The translations under genes were made by a program, and so were the position numbers. Positions 18,841-27,927 of a stretch of DNA of 64,000 bases are shown here, one piece after another. Position 1 is the stretch's first letter. The number at the start of each line of letters is the position of its first letter. A model generated the notes under the pieces. It searched no databases. It saw nothing but the letters and a program-made list of their open reading frames with translations, and was not told the DNA's origin. Origin of the DNA: Sinorhizobium fredii NGR234 (lineage in GTDB: Bacteria; Pseudomonadota; Alphaproteobacteria; Rhizobiales; Rhizobiaceae); assembly GCF_000018545.1 (NCBI RefSeq), contig NC_012586.1, positions 1,116,001-1,180,000 of the forward strand. Direction: 5' to 3'.

Positions 18841-19866
18841 TTATTGTCCCGGCTTGTAGATCTGGTCGAAAACCCCACCATCGGCGAAGAACTTCGGCTG
18901 AGCTTCCTTCCAACCGCCGAATTCGTCAATAGTGACCAGTTTGAGATCGGCGAAGCGAGCCGTGTCCTTCGGATCGGCAAGCTCCGGCTTGAACGGCCGG
19001 TAGTAGTGCTTGGCGGCGAGCTTCTGGCCGGCATCGCTGTAGAGATAGGCGAGATAGGCTTCGGCCGCCTTGCGGGTACCCTTGGCATCGACATTGCCGT
19101 CGACAAGCGCCACCGGCGGTTCGGCCTTGATCGAAATCGACGGCGTGACGATCTCGAAATTGTCGGGGCCGAGTTCCTCGAGCGAGAGATAGGCTTCGTT
19201 TTCCCAGGCGAGGAGCACGTCGCCGAGGCCGCGCTGGACGAAGGTGGTGGTTGCGCCGCGCGCGCCGGTATCGAGGACCGGAACGTGCTTGAAGAGTTGC
19301 GTCACATATTCCTGTGCCTTGGCATCGTCGCCGCCATTGGCAGCCCGCGCCCAGGCCCAGGCAGCGAGGAAGTTCCAGCGGGCGCCGCCTGAGGTCTTCG
19401 GGTTCGGGGTGATCACCTGGATGCCTTCCTTGGTGAGATCGCCCCAGTCCTTGACGCCCTTCGGGTTGCCCTTGCGAACCAGGAAGACGATCGTCGAGGT
19501 ATAGGGCGCGCTGTTGTTTTCGAGACGGGCCTTCCAATCGGCCGGAATCTTGCCGGTCGCCTTGGCGATCGCGTCGATATCGGCTTCAAGCGCCAGCGTC
19601 ACCACATCGGCTTCGAGGCCGTCGATTACCGATCGGGCCTGCTTGCCCGAGCCGCCATGCGAGGTCTGGATGGTGACGGTTTCACCTGTGTCGGCCTTCC
19701 ATTTTTCCGCAAAGGCAGCGTTGAAGTCCTTGTAGAGTTCCCGTGTCGGATCATAGGACACGTTCAGAAGTGTGGTATCTGCGGCAGCAAGGCCGATCGA
19801 GCCGAGCTGCAGGCTTCCGACCAAAAATGCTAGTTTCACTATTCCGGCAAGTTTCTTCGAACTCAT
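18841..19866 (-). CDS. sbp: Periplasmic sulfate-binding protein
   Basis: A 341-residue exported binding protein. An N-terminal signal peptide ends near the alanine cluster GLAAA (residues 25-29). The mature chain begins with [17 protein letters not shown] and contains [21 protein letters not shown], the sulfate-binding loop of Sbp/CysP proteins. I chose the ATG at 19866 because GGAGG lies five bases before it; an ATG at 19878 overlaps that site. It is the first gene of the sulfate import operon and delivers sulfate to CysTWA. Confidence 0.94.
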   Translation of the reverse strand: MSSKKLAGIVKLAFLVGSLQLGSIGLAAADTTLLNVSYDPTRELYKDFNAAFAEKWKADTGETVTIQTSHGGSGKQARSVIDGLEADVVTLALEADIDAIAKATGKIPADWKARLENNSAPYTSTIVFLVRKGNPKGVKDWGDLTKEGIQVITPNPKTSGGARWNFLAAWAWARAANGGDDAKAQEYVTQLFKHVPVLDTGARGATTTFVQRGLGDVLLAWENEAYLSLEELGPDNFEIVTPSISIKAEPPVALVDGNVDAKGTRKAAEAYLAYLYSDAGQKLAAKHYYRPFKPELADPKDTARFADLKLVTIDEFGGWKEAQPKFFADGGVFDQIYKPGQ

Positions 19867-20168
19867 GTCGACCTCCATCCTTTGCCAGATAAAACTATCA
19901 ATTTAATCGACTATCTCAACGCAAACATATGACGCCAGCGAGCGGATTCGGGAAATGTCGTATCCTTGTTCAAGCATTTTCCGAAATTCCTTGCCCGCTG
20001 CGGGACTCAAGCCTCCAATCGAGACGGCGGGAGAATAGCCCATTCTTGGGGCCGCGCTAATATAACTGTATTTGCCGCATCTTGCGATTGCGGTGGAACG
20101 AGATCGGCTCGCCGACCGCCGCCGTGGCGACGTCACGCGCGCCTCGAGCCTCAGGAGATTTGGAGCGG
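19867..20168. other. Intergenic region upstream of the sulfate operon
   Basis: About 300 bases with no supported gene. It lies between the end of the PLP-enzyme gene and the start of sbp, both on the minus strand, and should hold the sbp promoter. Read on the minus strand, the 70 bases before sbp are AT-rich. They carry two GATAGT repeats 16 bases apart centre to centre and a TTGAGA box, but I see no convincing -10. A CysB-like activator site is possible and cannot be shown by eye. Confidence 0.3.
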
Positions 20169-21227
20169 TTAAAGGACGTGGCCGCGCGCAACGACACTCC
20201 ACTCAGCCTTCGGCTCGCCTCCTTCGATGACATGGACGGCATCGACCATGTTGGTCACCACACAGGCGTGGTTCGGAACGACGCGAAGCTGTTCGCCGAC
20301 CTTCAAACCGATAGGCCCGTCCGAGACAAGCCGGCCATGTTCTTCGGAAAGCTGGTCGATGCGGATGTCGTCGCGGCCGAGCACATGGCCATAGCCCGAC
20401 AAGCCGAGGAGATCGGAGGTCAATATCTTGCTGCCGGCATCGATGATCGCCCGGTTGGGCGCCGGGACGGAAACGACCGTCGCAAGCACGGTGAGCGCGC
20501 AGTCGTCCCAAGTCGCGACGCCGCGGGCGACGAGGGAGCGATCGTTGTAGATATAGGTGCCCGGACGGTACTCGGTCGCAACCGGCGCCTCGGCCGCCTG
20601 CATCATGCTCGGCGTACCGCCGGATGTGACGGTGGGCACCTGCAACCCATCCGCCTCGATCAGCCGCCTTGCCTCGCTCATGAAGGACTGCACCCGTGCG
20701 GCGGCGCCGACGGGCGGATAGGTCATCAAACCGCCGAACCGCAATCCGGCTGCCTCGACAATGCGCCGGGCGAGGGCAGCCGCCTCGTCTGGGGTCGCGA
20801 CCCCGCAGCGGTCGGCGCCCGTGTTGCACTCGACGAGCACGGTGAGCGGCTTCTGCGCGCCAGAAAAATAGTCCGACAATCCGTCGACGACAGCCGCGTT
20901 GTCCGCCACGACGCTGAGGGTTAGCCGCTCGTTCAACCTCGCCAAGCGCGCGAGCTTTGCTTCTCCGAGGATGTTGTAGGTGATCAGCACGTCCTTGATC
21001 CGCGCGCTGCCGTCAACCATGGCCTCCGCCTCGGACACTTTCTGGCACGTTATGCCGACAGCGCCTGCTTCGAGCTGCAATTCGGCCATCTGCGGCAGCT
21101 TGTGCGTCTTGATGTGCGGACGCACGCGGATGCCGTGGCGATCCGCATAGGCCTGGAAGGCACGGACGTTGCGGCGGGCAATGTCGAGATCGACGAGCAC
21201 GGCGGGCGTTTCGATCGGCAGGTTCAT
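20169..21227 (-). CDS. PLP-dependent enzyme of the D-threonine aldolase / D-serine dehydratase family
   Basis: A 352-residue alanine-racemase-fold enzyme. The PLP lysine is probably Lys40 in RPHIKTHK. The C-terminal zinc site reads PNHACVV. That His-x-Cys pair is the arrangement I associate with D-serine dehydratases and hydroxyaspartate aldolases, whereas classical D-threonine aldolases use His-x-Asp. The ATG at 21227 has GGAG nine bases upstream; longer starts add a poorly conserved tail. It is divergent from an amino-acid importer with RidA and IclR genes, so a D-hydroxy-amino acid taken up by that importer is the likely substrate. Confidence 0.82.
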   Translation of the reverse strand: MNLPIETPAVLVDLDIARRNVRAFQAYADRHGIRVRPHIKTHKLPQMAELQLEAGAVGITCQKVSEAEAMVDGSARIKDVLITYNILGEAKLARLARLNERLTLSVVADNAAVVDGLSDYFSGAQKPLTVLVECNTGADRCGVATPDEAAALARRIVEAAGLRFGGLMTYPPVGAAARVQSFMSEARRLIEADGLQVPTVTSGGTPSMMQAAEAPVATEYRPGTYIYNDRSLVARGVATWDDCALTVLATVVSVPAPNRAIIDAGSKILTSDLLGLSGYGHVLGRDDIRIDQLSEEHGRLVSDGPIGLKVGEQLRVVPNHACVVTNMVDAVHVIEGGEPKAEWSVVARGHVL

Positions 21228-21281
21228 AGGGCTCGGCTCCTCCCACGAGAATTCACGGACGGCGAATCTCGCCGATGCCGC

Positions 21282-21353
21282 TTGACAATTTATGACGCGA
21301 GGCATTTGATAGGTCAATCCGGTATTGAGGACGCATGTCCAATATAACGGACA
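21282..21353 (+). promoter_or_regulatory. Promoter and possible IclR operator of the amino-acid transport operon
   Basis: TTGACA at 21282-21287 and TTTGAT at 21305-21310 are separated by 17 bases and form a good housekeeping promoter reading toward the binding-protein gene. Just downstream, TGTCC (21336-21340) and GGACA (21349-21353) form a dyad with an 8-base centre. That is a plausible operator for the IclR-type regulator encoded at the end of the operon. A ribosome site AGGGGAG follows before the ATG at 21389. Confidence 0.55.
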
Positions 21354-21388
21354 ACAATCCGCCGGGAACGAAAAAGGGGAGATCTCCG

Positions 21389-22231
21389 ATGATCAAGACA
21401 ATCACTATCGCTGCGAGCCTCGCAGTCGCCGCGCTCGCCGCCATGCCCGCGCAAGCGCAGCAGCCTTCCAGCAAGCTCGATGAGGTTCTGGCGCGCGGCC
21501 ACCTCATCCTCGGTACCGGCAGCACCAATGCGCCGTGGCACTTCAAGAGCGCCGAGGACAAATTGCAGGGTTTCGACGTCGACATGGGCCGCATCATTGC
21601 CAAGGCGCTGTTCGGCGATCCGGACAAGATCGAATACGTCAACCAGTCGTCGGACGCCCGCATTCCGAACATCACCACCGACAAGGTCGACCTCACCTGC
21701 CAGTTCATGACGGTCACCGGCGAACGCGCCCAGCAGATCGCCTTCACCATTCCCTATTATCGCGAGGGCGTCGGGCTCATGATGAAGGCCGACGGCAAAT
21801 ATGCCGACTACGCGGCGCTGAAGGCGGCCGGCTCGTCGGTGACCATATCGGTGCTGCAGAACGTCTATGCGGAAGACATGGTCCATGCCGCCCTTCCCGA
21901 GGCGACGGTCGACCAGTATGAGTCCGTGGACCTGATCTATCAGGCGCTCGAATCCGGCCGCGCCGATGCGGCGGCAACCGACCAGTCGTCGCTTGCCTGG
22001 TACATGACCCAGAACCCGGGTCGCTACAAGGATGCCGGCTACGGCTGGAACCCGCAGACTTACGCCTGCGGCGTCAAGCGCGGCGACCAGGATTGGCTGA
22101 ACTTCGTCAACACGGCGCTGCACGAAGCGATGACCGGCGTCGAGTTCGACTTTTACGCCAAGTCGTTCAAGACCTGGTTCGGCAAGGACCTCACACCGCC
22201 GCAGATCGGTTTCCCGGTCGAGTACAAGTAA
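21389..22231 (+). CDS. Polar amino-acid ABC transporter substrate-binding protein
   Basis: A 280-residue exported binding protein of the family-3 (glutamine/histidine-type) class. A signal peptide is clear (MIKTITIAASLAVAALAAMP, cleavage near AQAQ). The mature chain has the FDVDMGRIIAKALFG and TCQFMTVTGERAQQIAFTIPYY regions typical of the family. I preferred the ATG at 21389, which has an AGGGGAG site, over an upstream start that would put 18 polar residues before the signal. The ligand is probably an amino acid or derivative handled by the divergent PLP enzyme. Confidence 0.9.
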   Translation: MIKTITIAASLAVAALAAMPAQAQQPSSKLDEVLARGHLILGTGSTNAPWHFKSAEDKLQGFDVDMGRIIAKALFGDPDKIEYVNQSSDARIPNITTDKVDLTCQFMTVTGERAQQIAFTIPYYREGVGLMMKADGKYADYAALKAAGSSVTISVLQNVYAEDMVHAALPEATVDQYESVDLIYQALESGRADAAATDQSSLAWYMTQNPGRYKDAGYGWNPQTYACGVKRGDQDWLNFVNTALHEAMTGVEFDFYAKSFKTWFGKDLTPPQIGFPVEYK

Positions 22232-22244
22232 GCCCTTTGTCATC

Positions 22245-22272
22245 GGCGGCTCCGTCTACCGGCGGGGCTGCC
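22245..22272 (+). terminator. Intercistronic stem-loop after the binding-protein gene
   Basis: GGCGGCTCCG (22245-22254) can pair with CGGGGCTGCC (22263-22272), with two G-U pairs around an 8-base loop. It lies 14 bases after the stop of the binding-protein gene and before the permeases. This is the usual place for a structure that stabilises or attenuates the mRNA, so that more binding protein than permease is made. Confidence 0.5.
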
Positions 22273-22289
22273 TTGACTGATGCATAGCA

Positions 22290-22964
22290 ATGGCTGCGCC
22301 CATGACCTATTCGTTGAATTTCGCGGCTGTCTGGCGCTCGTTCGACCTGCTTCTGCAGGGGCTGGCGCTCAGCCTTGGCCTCGCGATCGTGGCGATCCTC
22401 GCCGGTTGCGTGATCGGGCTGGTCACCGCCTTCGGCCTCGTTTCCAAGAGCTCCGTCTTGCGCAAACCGGCCGGTCTCTACGTGACGATCATCCGTAACA
22501 CGCCAATTCTGGTTCTCGTGCTCTTCAGCTATTTCGCCCTTCCGGAACTCGGCGTCCGGCTCGGCAAGATCGAGAGCTTCGTGCTGACGCTGGCGATCTA
22601 TTCCGGCGCCTATCTTGCCGAAGTGTTCCGCGGCGGTCTCATCGCCGTGCCGCCGGGGCAGCGCGAGGCGGGCCTGGCAATCGGCCTCACCGAGATGCAG
22701 ATCCGTACCTCGATCATCATTCCGCTGATGCTGCGCAACGTCCTGCCTTCGCTGGGCAGCACGATGATCTCGCTCTTCAAGGACACCTCGCTTGCCGCGG
22801 CGATCGCCGTGCCGGAGCTAACCTTCGAGGCGCGCAAGATCAATGTCGAGACCTTCCGCGTCATCGAGACCTGGATCGTCGCAAGCTGCCTTTACGTCGC
22901 AACCTGTTCGCTCTTGGCCGCGCTGATGCGCGCCGTCGAGCGCCGGCTCGCGGTTCCGAGGTGA
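22290..22964 (+). CDS. Polar amino-acid ABC transporter permease 1
   Basis: A 224-residue His/Glu/Gln-type permease. It shows the family segments YVTIIRNTPILVLVLFSYFALP and, in the EAA loop, AGLAIGLTEMQIRTSIIIPLMLRNVLPSL. About five membrane segments are visible. No good ribosome site precedes the ATG at 22290, consistent with the intercistronic hairpin upstream controlling its output. Its stop lies inside the ribosome site of the next permease. Confidence 0.9.
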   Translation: MAAPMTYSLNFAAVWRSFDLLLQGLALSLGLAIVAILAGCVIGLVTAFGLVSKSSVLRKPAGLYVTIIRNTPILVLVLFSYFALPELGVRLGKIESFVLTLAIYSGAYLAEVFRGGLIAVPPGQREAGLAIGLTEMQIRTSIIIPLMLRNVLPSLGSTMISLFKDTSLAAAIAVPELTFEARKINVETFRVIETWIVASCLYVATCSLLAALMRAVERRLAVPR

Positions 22965-22969
22965 TCGCC

Positions 22970-23629
22970 ATGGATTTCGGTTTTCTCGATCAGCTCTGGG
23001 TCGCCCGTGTTCCGCTCCTCAAGGGGCTTGGCGTGTCGATCTCGATCTCGCTCCTCTCGATCGTCGTCGGCACGGTTCTCGGCGTCTTCGTCGGCCTGGC
23101 GCTCACCTACGGCTACAGGCCGGTGAAGTGGCTGGTGCGCGGCTATACGGACTTCATCCGCGGCACGCCGGTGCTCGTCCTGGTTCTCGCCAGCTACTAT
23201 GTGCTCAGCACCGTCGGCATCGATCTCGGGCCGTTCCAGGCGGGAATCCTGGCCCTCGCCGTCTTCTGCAGCTCGCATGTCGGCGAACTGGTGCGCGGTG
23301 CGCTGCAGTCGATCCCCAAGGGCCAGACCGAGGCCGCCAAGGCGATCGGGCTGACCTTCCCGCAGACCTTCGCCTATGTGCTCGGGCCGCAGGCGCTGCG
23401 CCAGGCGCTGCCGGCCTGGGTCAACACGGCCGCCGAGATGGTCAAGGCGTCGACACTGCTGTCGATCATCGGCGTCGGCGAGTTGCTGCTGCGCACCCAG
23501 GAGGTGATCTCCCGCACCTTCATGAGCCTCGAATTCTATTTCTTCGCGGGCTTCCTCTATTTCGTCATCAATTACGGCATCGAGCGCTTCGGCCGCTACG
23601 TCGAGCGCAAGACCGCCGTTCCATCGTGA
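22970..23629 (+). CDS. Polar amino-acid ABC transporter permease 2
   Basis: A 219-residue partner permease with GYTDFIRGTPVLVLVLASYYVL and the EAA loop AAKAIGLTFPQTFAYVLGPQALR. The ATG at 22970 is preferred because GAGGTGA lies seven bases upstream; a GTG at 22961, overlapping the previous stop, is possible. It forms the membrane channel with permease 1. Confidence 0.9.
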   Translation: MDFGFLDQLWVARVPLLKGLGVSISISLLSIVVGTVLGVFVGLALTYGYRPVKWLVRGYTDFIRGTPVLVLVLASYYVLSTVGIDLGPFQAGILALAVFCSSHVGELVRGALQSIPKGQTEAAKAIGLTFPQTFAYVLGPQALRQALPAWVNTAAEMVKASTLLSIIGVGELLLRTQEVISRTFMSLEFYFFAGFLYFVINYGIERFGRYVERKTAVPS

Positions 23630-23644
23630 GGCCCCGGAAATCCG

Positions 23645-24412
23645 ATGACCAATCTTCTTGAAATCCGCGATCTCCATAAGCGCTACGGCACGGTCGAGGT
23701 GCTGAAGGGCGTCGATTGCTCGATGCGCCAGGGCGAGGTGATCAGCATCATCGGCTCCAGCGGCTCCGGCAAGACGACGATGCTCCGCTGCATCAACATG
23801 CTGGAAGAATTCCAGGGCGGCACGATCGCGATCGACGGCCAGGAAATCGGCTACGAGACCGCTGGCGGCGTGCGCCGCCGCAAGCCGGAGCGGGAGATCG
23901 CCCGGCAGCGGGCGCTGACCGGCATGGCCTTCCAGCAGTTCAACCTGTTCCCGCACATGACCGCCGCCGCCAACGTCATGCTTGGCCTCGTCAAGGTGAA
24001 GAAGATGAACCGCGACGAGGCAAGAGTGCTGGCCGAAAAATGGCTCGACCGTGTCGGGCTGCTTTCCCGCAAGGACCATTTTCCCGGCCAGCTTTCCGGC
24101 GGCCAGCAGCAGCGCGTCGCGATCGCCCGCGCCATCGCCATGAACCCGAAGCTGATGCTCTTCGACGAGGTGACCTCGGCGCTCGACCCGGAACTCGTCA
24201 ACGAAGTGCTGCAGGTGATCAAGGCGCTAGCCGAGGACGGCATGAGCATGCTCATCGTCACCCACGAAATGCGCTTTGCCTACGAGGTCTCGTCGCGGGT
24301 GATCTTCATGAACCAGGGGCGGATCGGCGAGGAGGGCAATCCGCGCGAGATGTTCCTGAAGCCGAAGACCGAACGGCTGGCGGAATTCCTGAAAACCTCG
24401 GCGTTCAACTGA
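23645..24412 (+). CDS. Polar amino-acid ABC transporter ATP-binding protein
   Basis: A 255-residue ATPase with Walker [10 protein letters not shown] (about 38-46), signature [14 protein letters not shown] and Walker [15 protein letters not shown], the last being diagnostic of GlnQ/HisP-type subunits. The family's [22 protein letters not shown]-loop region is intact. It lies 15 bases after permease 2 and energises uptake. Confidence 0.93.
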   Translation: MTNLLEIRDLHKRYGTVEVLKGVDCSMRQGEVISIIGSSGSGKTTMLRCINMLEEFQGGTIAIDGQEIGYETAGGVRRRKPEREIARQRALTGMAFQQFNLFPHMTAAANVMLGLVKVKKMNRDEARVLAEKWLDRVGLLSRKDHFPGQLSGGQQQRVAIARAIAMNPKLMLFDEVTSALDPELVNEVLQVIKALAEDGMSMLIVTHEMRFAYEVSSRVIFMNQGRIGEEGNPREMFLKPKTERLAEFLKTSAFN

Positions 24413-24445
24413 TCAACAAGTGCAATAAAAGAAGTGGAGTGACGT

Positions 24446-24829
24446 GTGACGATCAAGCGTTATGGAACGGGCGAAACCGGTGCCGGCAAGCAACCGCTGC
24501 CTTTTGCGCGCGCCGTCGAGGCAAACGGCTGGCTCTATGTTTCCGGTCAGGTCGCCATGGAGAAGGGCGAGATCGTCGGCGGCGGCATCGTCGCCGAGAG
24601 CCGCAAGGCGATCGAGAACATGATCGCCATCCTGGATGAGGCCGGCTACGGCTTGGAAGACGTGGTGCGGGTCGGCGTCTGGCTCGATGATCCGCGCGAC
24701 TTCTGGACTTTCAACGGCGTCTATGCGGAATATTTCGGCAAGAACCCGCCGGCCCGCGCCTGCGTGCAATCGCGCATGATGGTCGACTGCAAGGTGGAAG
24801 TTGACTGCGTCGCCTACAAGGCTAAATGA
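24446..24829 (+). CDS. RidA/YjgF family protein
   Basis: A 127-residue RidA-fold protein (FARAVEANGWLYVSGQVAM and VVRVGVWLDDPRDFWTFNGVYAEYF). The C-terminal segment PPARACVQSRMMVDCKVEVD carries the conserved Arg of the PxRxxV motif, so an enamine/imine deaminase role is credible. The GTG start has GGAG six bases upstream. Its neighbours are a PLP enzyme that can release enamines and an amino-acid importer, which gives a clear reason for its presence. Confidence 0.87.
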   Translation: MTIKRYGTGETGAGKQPLPFARAVEANGWLYVSGQVAMEKGEIVGGGIVAESRKAIENMIAILDEAGYGLEDVVRVGVWLDDPRDFWTFNGVYAEYFGKNPPARACVQSRMMVDCKVEVDCVAYKAK

Positions 24830-24880
24830 GGTGAACCGGGTGCGCTTCAAGCGCGCCCGACCAAGACAATCGAGGGCGCG

Positions 24881-25693
24881 ATGGCGGAGGCCGAAGACAC
24901 GATCAATCGCAGGGCACGGGGTCTCGACCGGGCGTTCGAGATCCTCGATTTCCTGCGCCTGCAGCGTCAGCCGCTCCGCCCGAACGAAATCGCCCAGGGG
25001 ATCGGCGCGCCGCGTTCGTCGGTCTATGAGCTGGTCAACCTGCTCCTCCGCCAGGGCATCATCGAATACCACGGCGACGACGGTCGGGTTTTCCTCGGCC
25101 GCAAGCTCTATTTCCTCGGCGCGGCCTATGCGGAACAGTTCGACCTGATGCGCGAGAGCGAGCATCTGCTCGCCAGGGTCGCCGAGGAGACGCGCGAAAC
25201 GGCGCAGATGTGCCAGCTCGAGGGCAACAAATACGCCGTCGTGCTGATGAACGAGGGCAGCCGCCCGTTCCGCATTTCTACCAATATCGGCGATCCGGTC
25301 GCCATTCCGTGGACCGCCTCCGGACGCCTTCTCGTCGACCACATGAGCGACGCGGAAATCCTGGCCTTCATCCCCGAAGAGGATTTCGTGCTGCCGAACG
25401 GCAAGCGCCTCGATCCGGCCGAGTTCATCTCTCAGGTGCGTGAGGCCAAGAAGGACGGCTATTTCACCTTCAACAGCATCGTCGACAGCTTCACGCATTG
25501 CTTCGCCGTGCCGGTCTATGACGCGGACGAAATCTGCATCGCCACCCTCTGCTTGGTCGCGCCGAAAGAGGACGGTCTGCGCAACCGCGACGCCTATCTT
25601 CAGGTGCTGGTCGATGCGGCGGGCGAATTGTCCGAGAAGCTTGGCTATCGCCACGACCGGGCGCCATCGGCGCGGGCTATCGCGAGCCGCTAG
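24881..25693 (+). CDS. IclR-family transcriptional regulator
   Basis: A 270-residue regulator. The N-terminal winged helix (LRPNEIAQGIGAPRSSVYELVNLLLRQ, read in parts over about 33-59) precedes an IclR effector domain. That domain has GSRPFRISTNIGDPVAIPWTASGRLLV and, near the end, FAVPVYDADEICIATLCLV. The start at 24881 has GAGGG five bases upstream. As the last gene of the operon it probably senses the transported compound and controls the promoter near 21282 and the divergent PLP-enzyme gene. Confidence 0.9.
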   Translation: MAEAEDTINRRARGLDRAFEILDFLRLQRQPLRPNEIAQGIGAPRSSVYELVNLLLRQGIIEYHGDDGRVFLGRKLYFLGAAYAEQFDLMRESEHLLARVAEETRETAQMCQLEGNKYAVVLMNEGSRPFRISTNIGDPVAIPWTASGRLLVDHMSDAEILAFIPEEDFVLPNGKRLDPAEFISQVREAKKDGYFTFNSIVDSFTHCFAVPVYDADEICIATLCLVAPKEDGLRNRDAYLQVLVDAAGELSEKLGYRHDRAPSARAIASR

Positions 25694-25811
25694 GGCAAGG
25701 CCCGTTTCGGTTGAATCGCCGCTGCGGGCAAAGGGGGGTATCACACCCGACGTTCGCCGTTCCAACCTGACCTGGTTCCGCTCTGCTGCACGACTACATC
25801 AGAACCGGTTT

Positions 25812-25874
25812 AAGCATGCAGCAATTCGCAGTGCTACGACCTTTGCGCGTCTAATCGGACGCGCGGCGGTGTAG
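25812..25874 (+). repeat. Rhizobial intergenic repeat with a terminator-like hairpin
   Basis: The sequence beginning AAGCATGCAGCAATTC and ending in GTGTAG looks, from memory, like a short palindromic repeat found many times between genes in Sinorhizobium and relatives. GCGCGTC (25845-25851) pairs with GACGCGC (25858-25864), and CTAC/GTAG extend the stem outward. It lies between two convergent transcription units, so it may also end transcription. Confidence 0.6.
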
Positions 25875-25908
25875 ACGCGGAGAGGCGTAAGCGACACGCA
25901 AGAAGGCT

Positions 25909-26991
25909 TCACGCCATCCGAAGGGAAAGACCGCTTTCCGGATCGAAAAGGTGCAGCGCGGCTTCGTCGAAAGAGAAGGCCTGCGTCGATCCGGGTTCAA
26001 GCGATGTTCGTGGTGGCAGGCAGGCGGTGATGCGCTGTTCGCCGATCCTGGCGGTGATGACCAGTTCCGGACCCGTCAATTCCATGACTTCGACGATGGC
26101 TGTAAGGCGACCGCCCGTTGCATCGTCGCCCGCGAGCCGGAGCGCTTCCGGTCGAATACCCACCTTGACGCGGCGCCCGGTCGTGCCGTTTGGGAAAGCT
26201 CCGCCCAGGGGAAGAGTATTCTCGGATCCCAGAATCCTCAGGCCGCTTCCGGTCCCTTCGGCATCGAGGATGTTCATCGGCGGCGAACCGACGAAGCCGG
26301 CGACATACAGCGTCGCGGGCCGATCGTAGATTTCCGCCGGCGTGCCGAGTTGTTCGATGCGGCCGTCGCGCATCACGGCGATGCGGGTGGCGAGCGTCAT
26401 TGCTTCGATCTGGTCATGGGTCACGTAGACGACCGTCGTCTTCAGCATCTGGTGGAGGCGCTTCAACTCGGTTCGCATCTCCATGCGCAGCTTGGCGTCG
26501 AGGTTCGACAGCGGCTCGTCGAATAGGAAGACCTGGGGTTCACGCACCAGCGCCCGGCCGATGGCGACCCGCTGGCGCTGCCCGCCGGAAAGCTGGCTCG
26601 GCTTGCGGTCGAGCAGGTTCTCGATCTGCAGCAGCCTTGCGGTGTCGCGCACCGCCTTCTCGCGTTCGGCCGCCGGCACCTTGCGCATTTCGAGGCCGAA
26701 GCCGATGTTGCGGGCGACGCTCATGTTCGGATAGAGCGCATAGGACTGGAACACCATGGCGATGTCGCGGTCCTTGGGATGAGCGCCGAGGATCGAGCGC
26801 TCGCCGATCAGGATGTCGCCGCCGCTCGGCTCGGCGAGCCCGGCGATGATGTTCAGAAGTGTGGACTTGCCACAGCCGGAGGAGCCGAGGAGCACCAGGA
26901 ACTCGCCGCTTTCCAGCGCGATGTCGATGCTCTTCAGCGTCTCCACATCGCCGTAGCGCTTCCGGATGTTGCGGATTTCGAGTGCGCTCAT
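25909..26991 (-). CDS. Sugar ABC transporter ATP-binding protein (MalK/UgpC type)
   Basis: A 360-residue ATPase with Walker A GSSGCGKST, signature [14 protein letters not shown], Walker B LFDEPLSNLDAKL and a C-terminal TOBE-type domain ending in FDEAALHLFDPESG. It is the last gene of the minus-strand sugar operon and overlaps the kinase gene by four bases. It energises the two CUT1-type permeases encoded upstream. Confidence 0.94.
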   Translation of the reverse strand: MSALEIRNIRKRYGDVETLKSIDIALESGEFLVLLGSSGCGKSTLLNIIAGLAEPSGGDILIGERSILGAHPKDRDIAMVFQSYALYPNMSVARNIGFGLEMRKVPAAEREKAVRDTARLLQIENLLDRKPSQLSGGQRQRVAIGRALVREPQVFLFDEPLSNLDAKLRMEMRTELKRLHQMLKTTVVYVTHDQIEAMTLATRIAVMRDGRIEQLGTPAEIYDRPATLYVAGFVGSPPMNILDAEGTGSGLRILGSENTLPLGGAFPNGTTGRRVKVGIRPEALRLAGDDATGGRLTAIVEVMELTGPELVITARIGEQRITACLPPRTSLEPGSTQAFSFDEAALHLFDPESGLSLRMA

Positions 26992-27923
26992 TGGCCGGTT
27001 TCCTCGAGGAGGGCCGAAAGTGGTTTGCCGTAGCTGCGCGGCAAGGTGGAGATCGCTTCGGAGGCGACTGTGACGCCGGTTCGAAGGCAGGCCTCCAGCG
27101 GCATCTCGGCCGCGAGCGCCGCCAGGAAGCCGGCATTGAAGACGTCGCCGGCGCCGATCGTATCGATGACAGCAACGCGTGGCGCGGTAACGGAGTAATC
27201 GCGACCGTCCCGGCCGATGGCGAGCGCTCCATCGGGGCCGCGCTTGACGACCACGATCGCGTCGACGGGCATCTCGGCCTTGAGACTCCGCGCCGCTTCA
27301 AACGGATCGAACTGGCCGGTCAGAGTGGTTGTTTCCACTTCATTGAAAAGCGCACAGTGGCAGCGCTTCAGCCAGCGGATGGTCCTTTGCTTATTGGCCT
27401 CCGTCCAGCCATCGAGTGGCCAGCCGGTATCCAGCGCAATGGCGATGTCGTGCGCATCCGCCCAATCGAAGAGCTCGTCATAGGCAAGCGTCAGCGCATC
27501 GGTCAGGAAGGATCCGGAGAGCAGGACGAGCCCGCCACGAAGGCGGCTTCCGTCGAGCATCGCGCGCACCTCGTCGAAGCTGAAGAGCGGCAGGTGGCCG
27601 CGGGTGGTGAAGAAGGTGCGCTCGCCGTCCGGATGGGTGATGCCGACGGAAAGCGTCGAGCCGACGGCCTCGACCGGCCAGTGGCGCGACTTTTCGCCGA
27701 GAGCCTCCTTCAGCCACGTCCCGAACTGGTCGTTGCCGACATTGGCGGCGATCTCGTAGCCGACGCCGAGCGACTCCCAGGCGAGCGCGCTGTTGCCGGC
27801 GCAGCCGCCGACGCGCAGCTCGTCATGATCGACGATGATTTCCGTTCCGGCCTTCGGCCAGGGTTCGGCCGGGCCGAGGATGAGATCGACATTGACGTTG
27901 CCGATGACGGCCAGTGGACGCAT
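26988..27923 (-). CDS. PfkB-family sugar kinase
   Basis: A 311-residue ribokinase-type kinase. The N-terminal AVIGNVNVDLIL and the glycine pair VGGCAGNSALAWESLG form the sugar site. The anion hole and catalytic Asp are in VAVIDTIGAGDVFNAGFL near the C terminus. The ATG at 27923 follows the SIS gene by four bases; a longer frame adds an unlikely tail. Paired with an SIS-domain protein it resembles the fructoselysine or fructose-asparagine kinases (FrlD, FraD), but the substrate is inferred from context only. Confidence 0.88.
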   Translation of the reverse strand: MRPLAVIGNVNVDLILGPAEPWPKAGTEIIVDHDELRVGGCAGNSALAWESLGVGYEIAANVGNDQFGTWLKEALGEKSRHWPVEAVGSTLSVGITHPDGERTFFTTRGHLPLFSFDEVRAMLDGSRLRGGLVLLSGSFLTDALTLAYDELFDWADAHDIAIALDTGWPLDGWTEANKQRTIRWLKRCHCALFNEVETTTLTGQFDPFEAARSLKAEMPVDAIVVVKRGPDGALAIGRDGRDYSVTAPRVAVIDTIGAGDVFNAGFLAALAAEMPLEACLRTGVTVASEAISTLPRSYGKPLSALLEETGQ

Positions 27924-27927
27924 TTTT

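Noticed and set aside
22892..25765. Long minus-strand frames opposite the amino-acid transporter, RidA and IclR genes
   Set aside because: No ribosome sites, no domains, and composition typical of complements of GC-rich genes.
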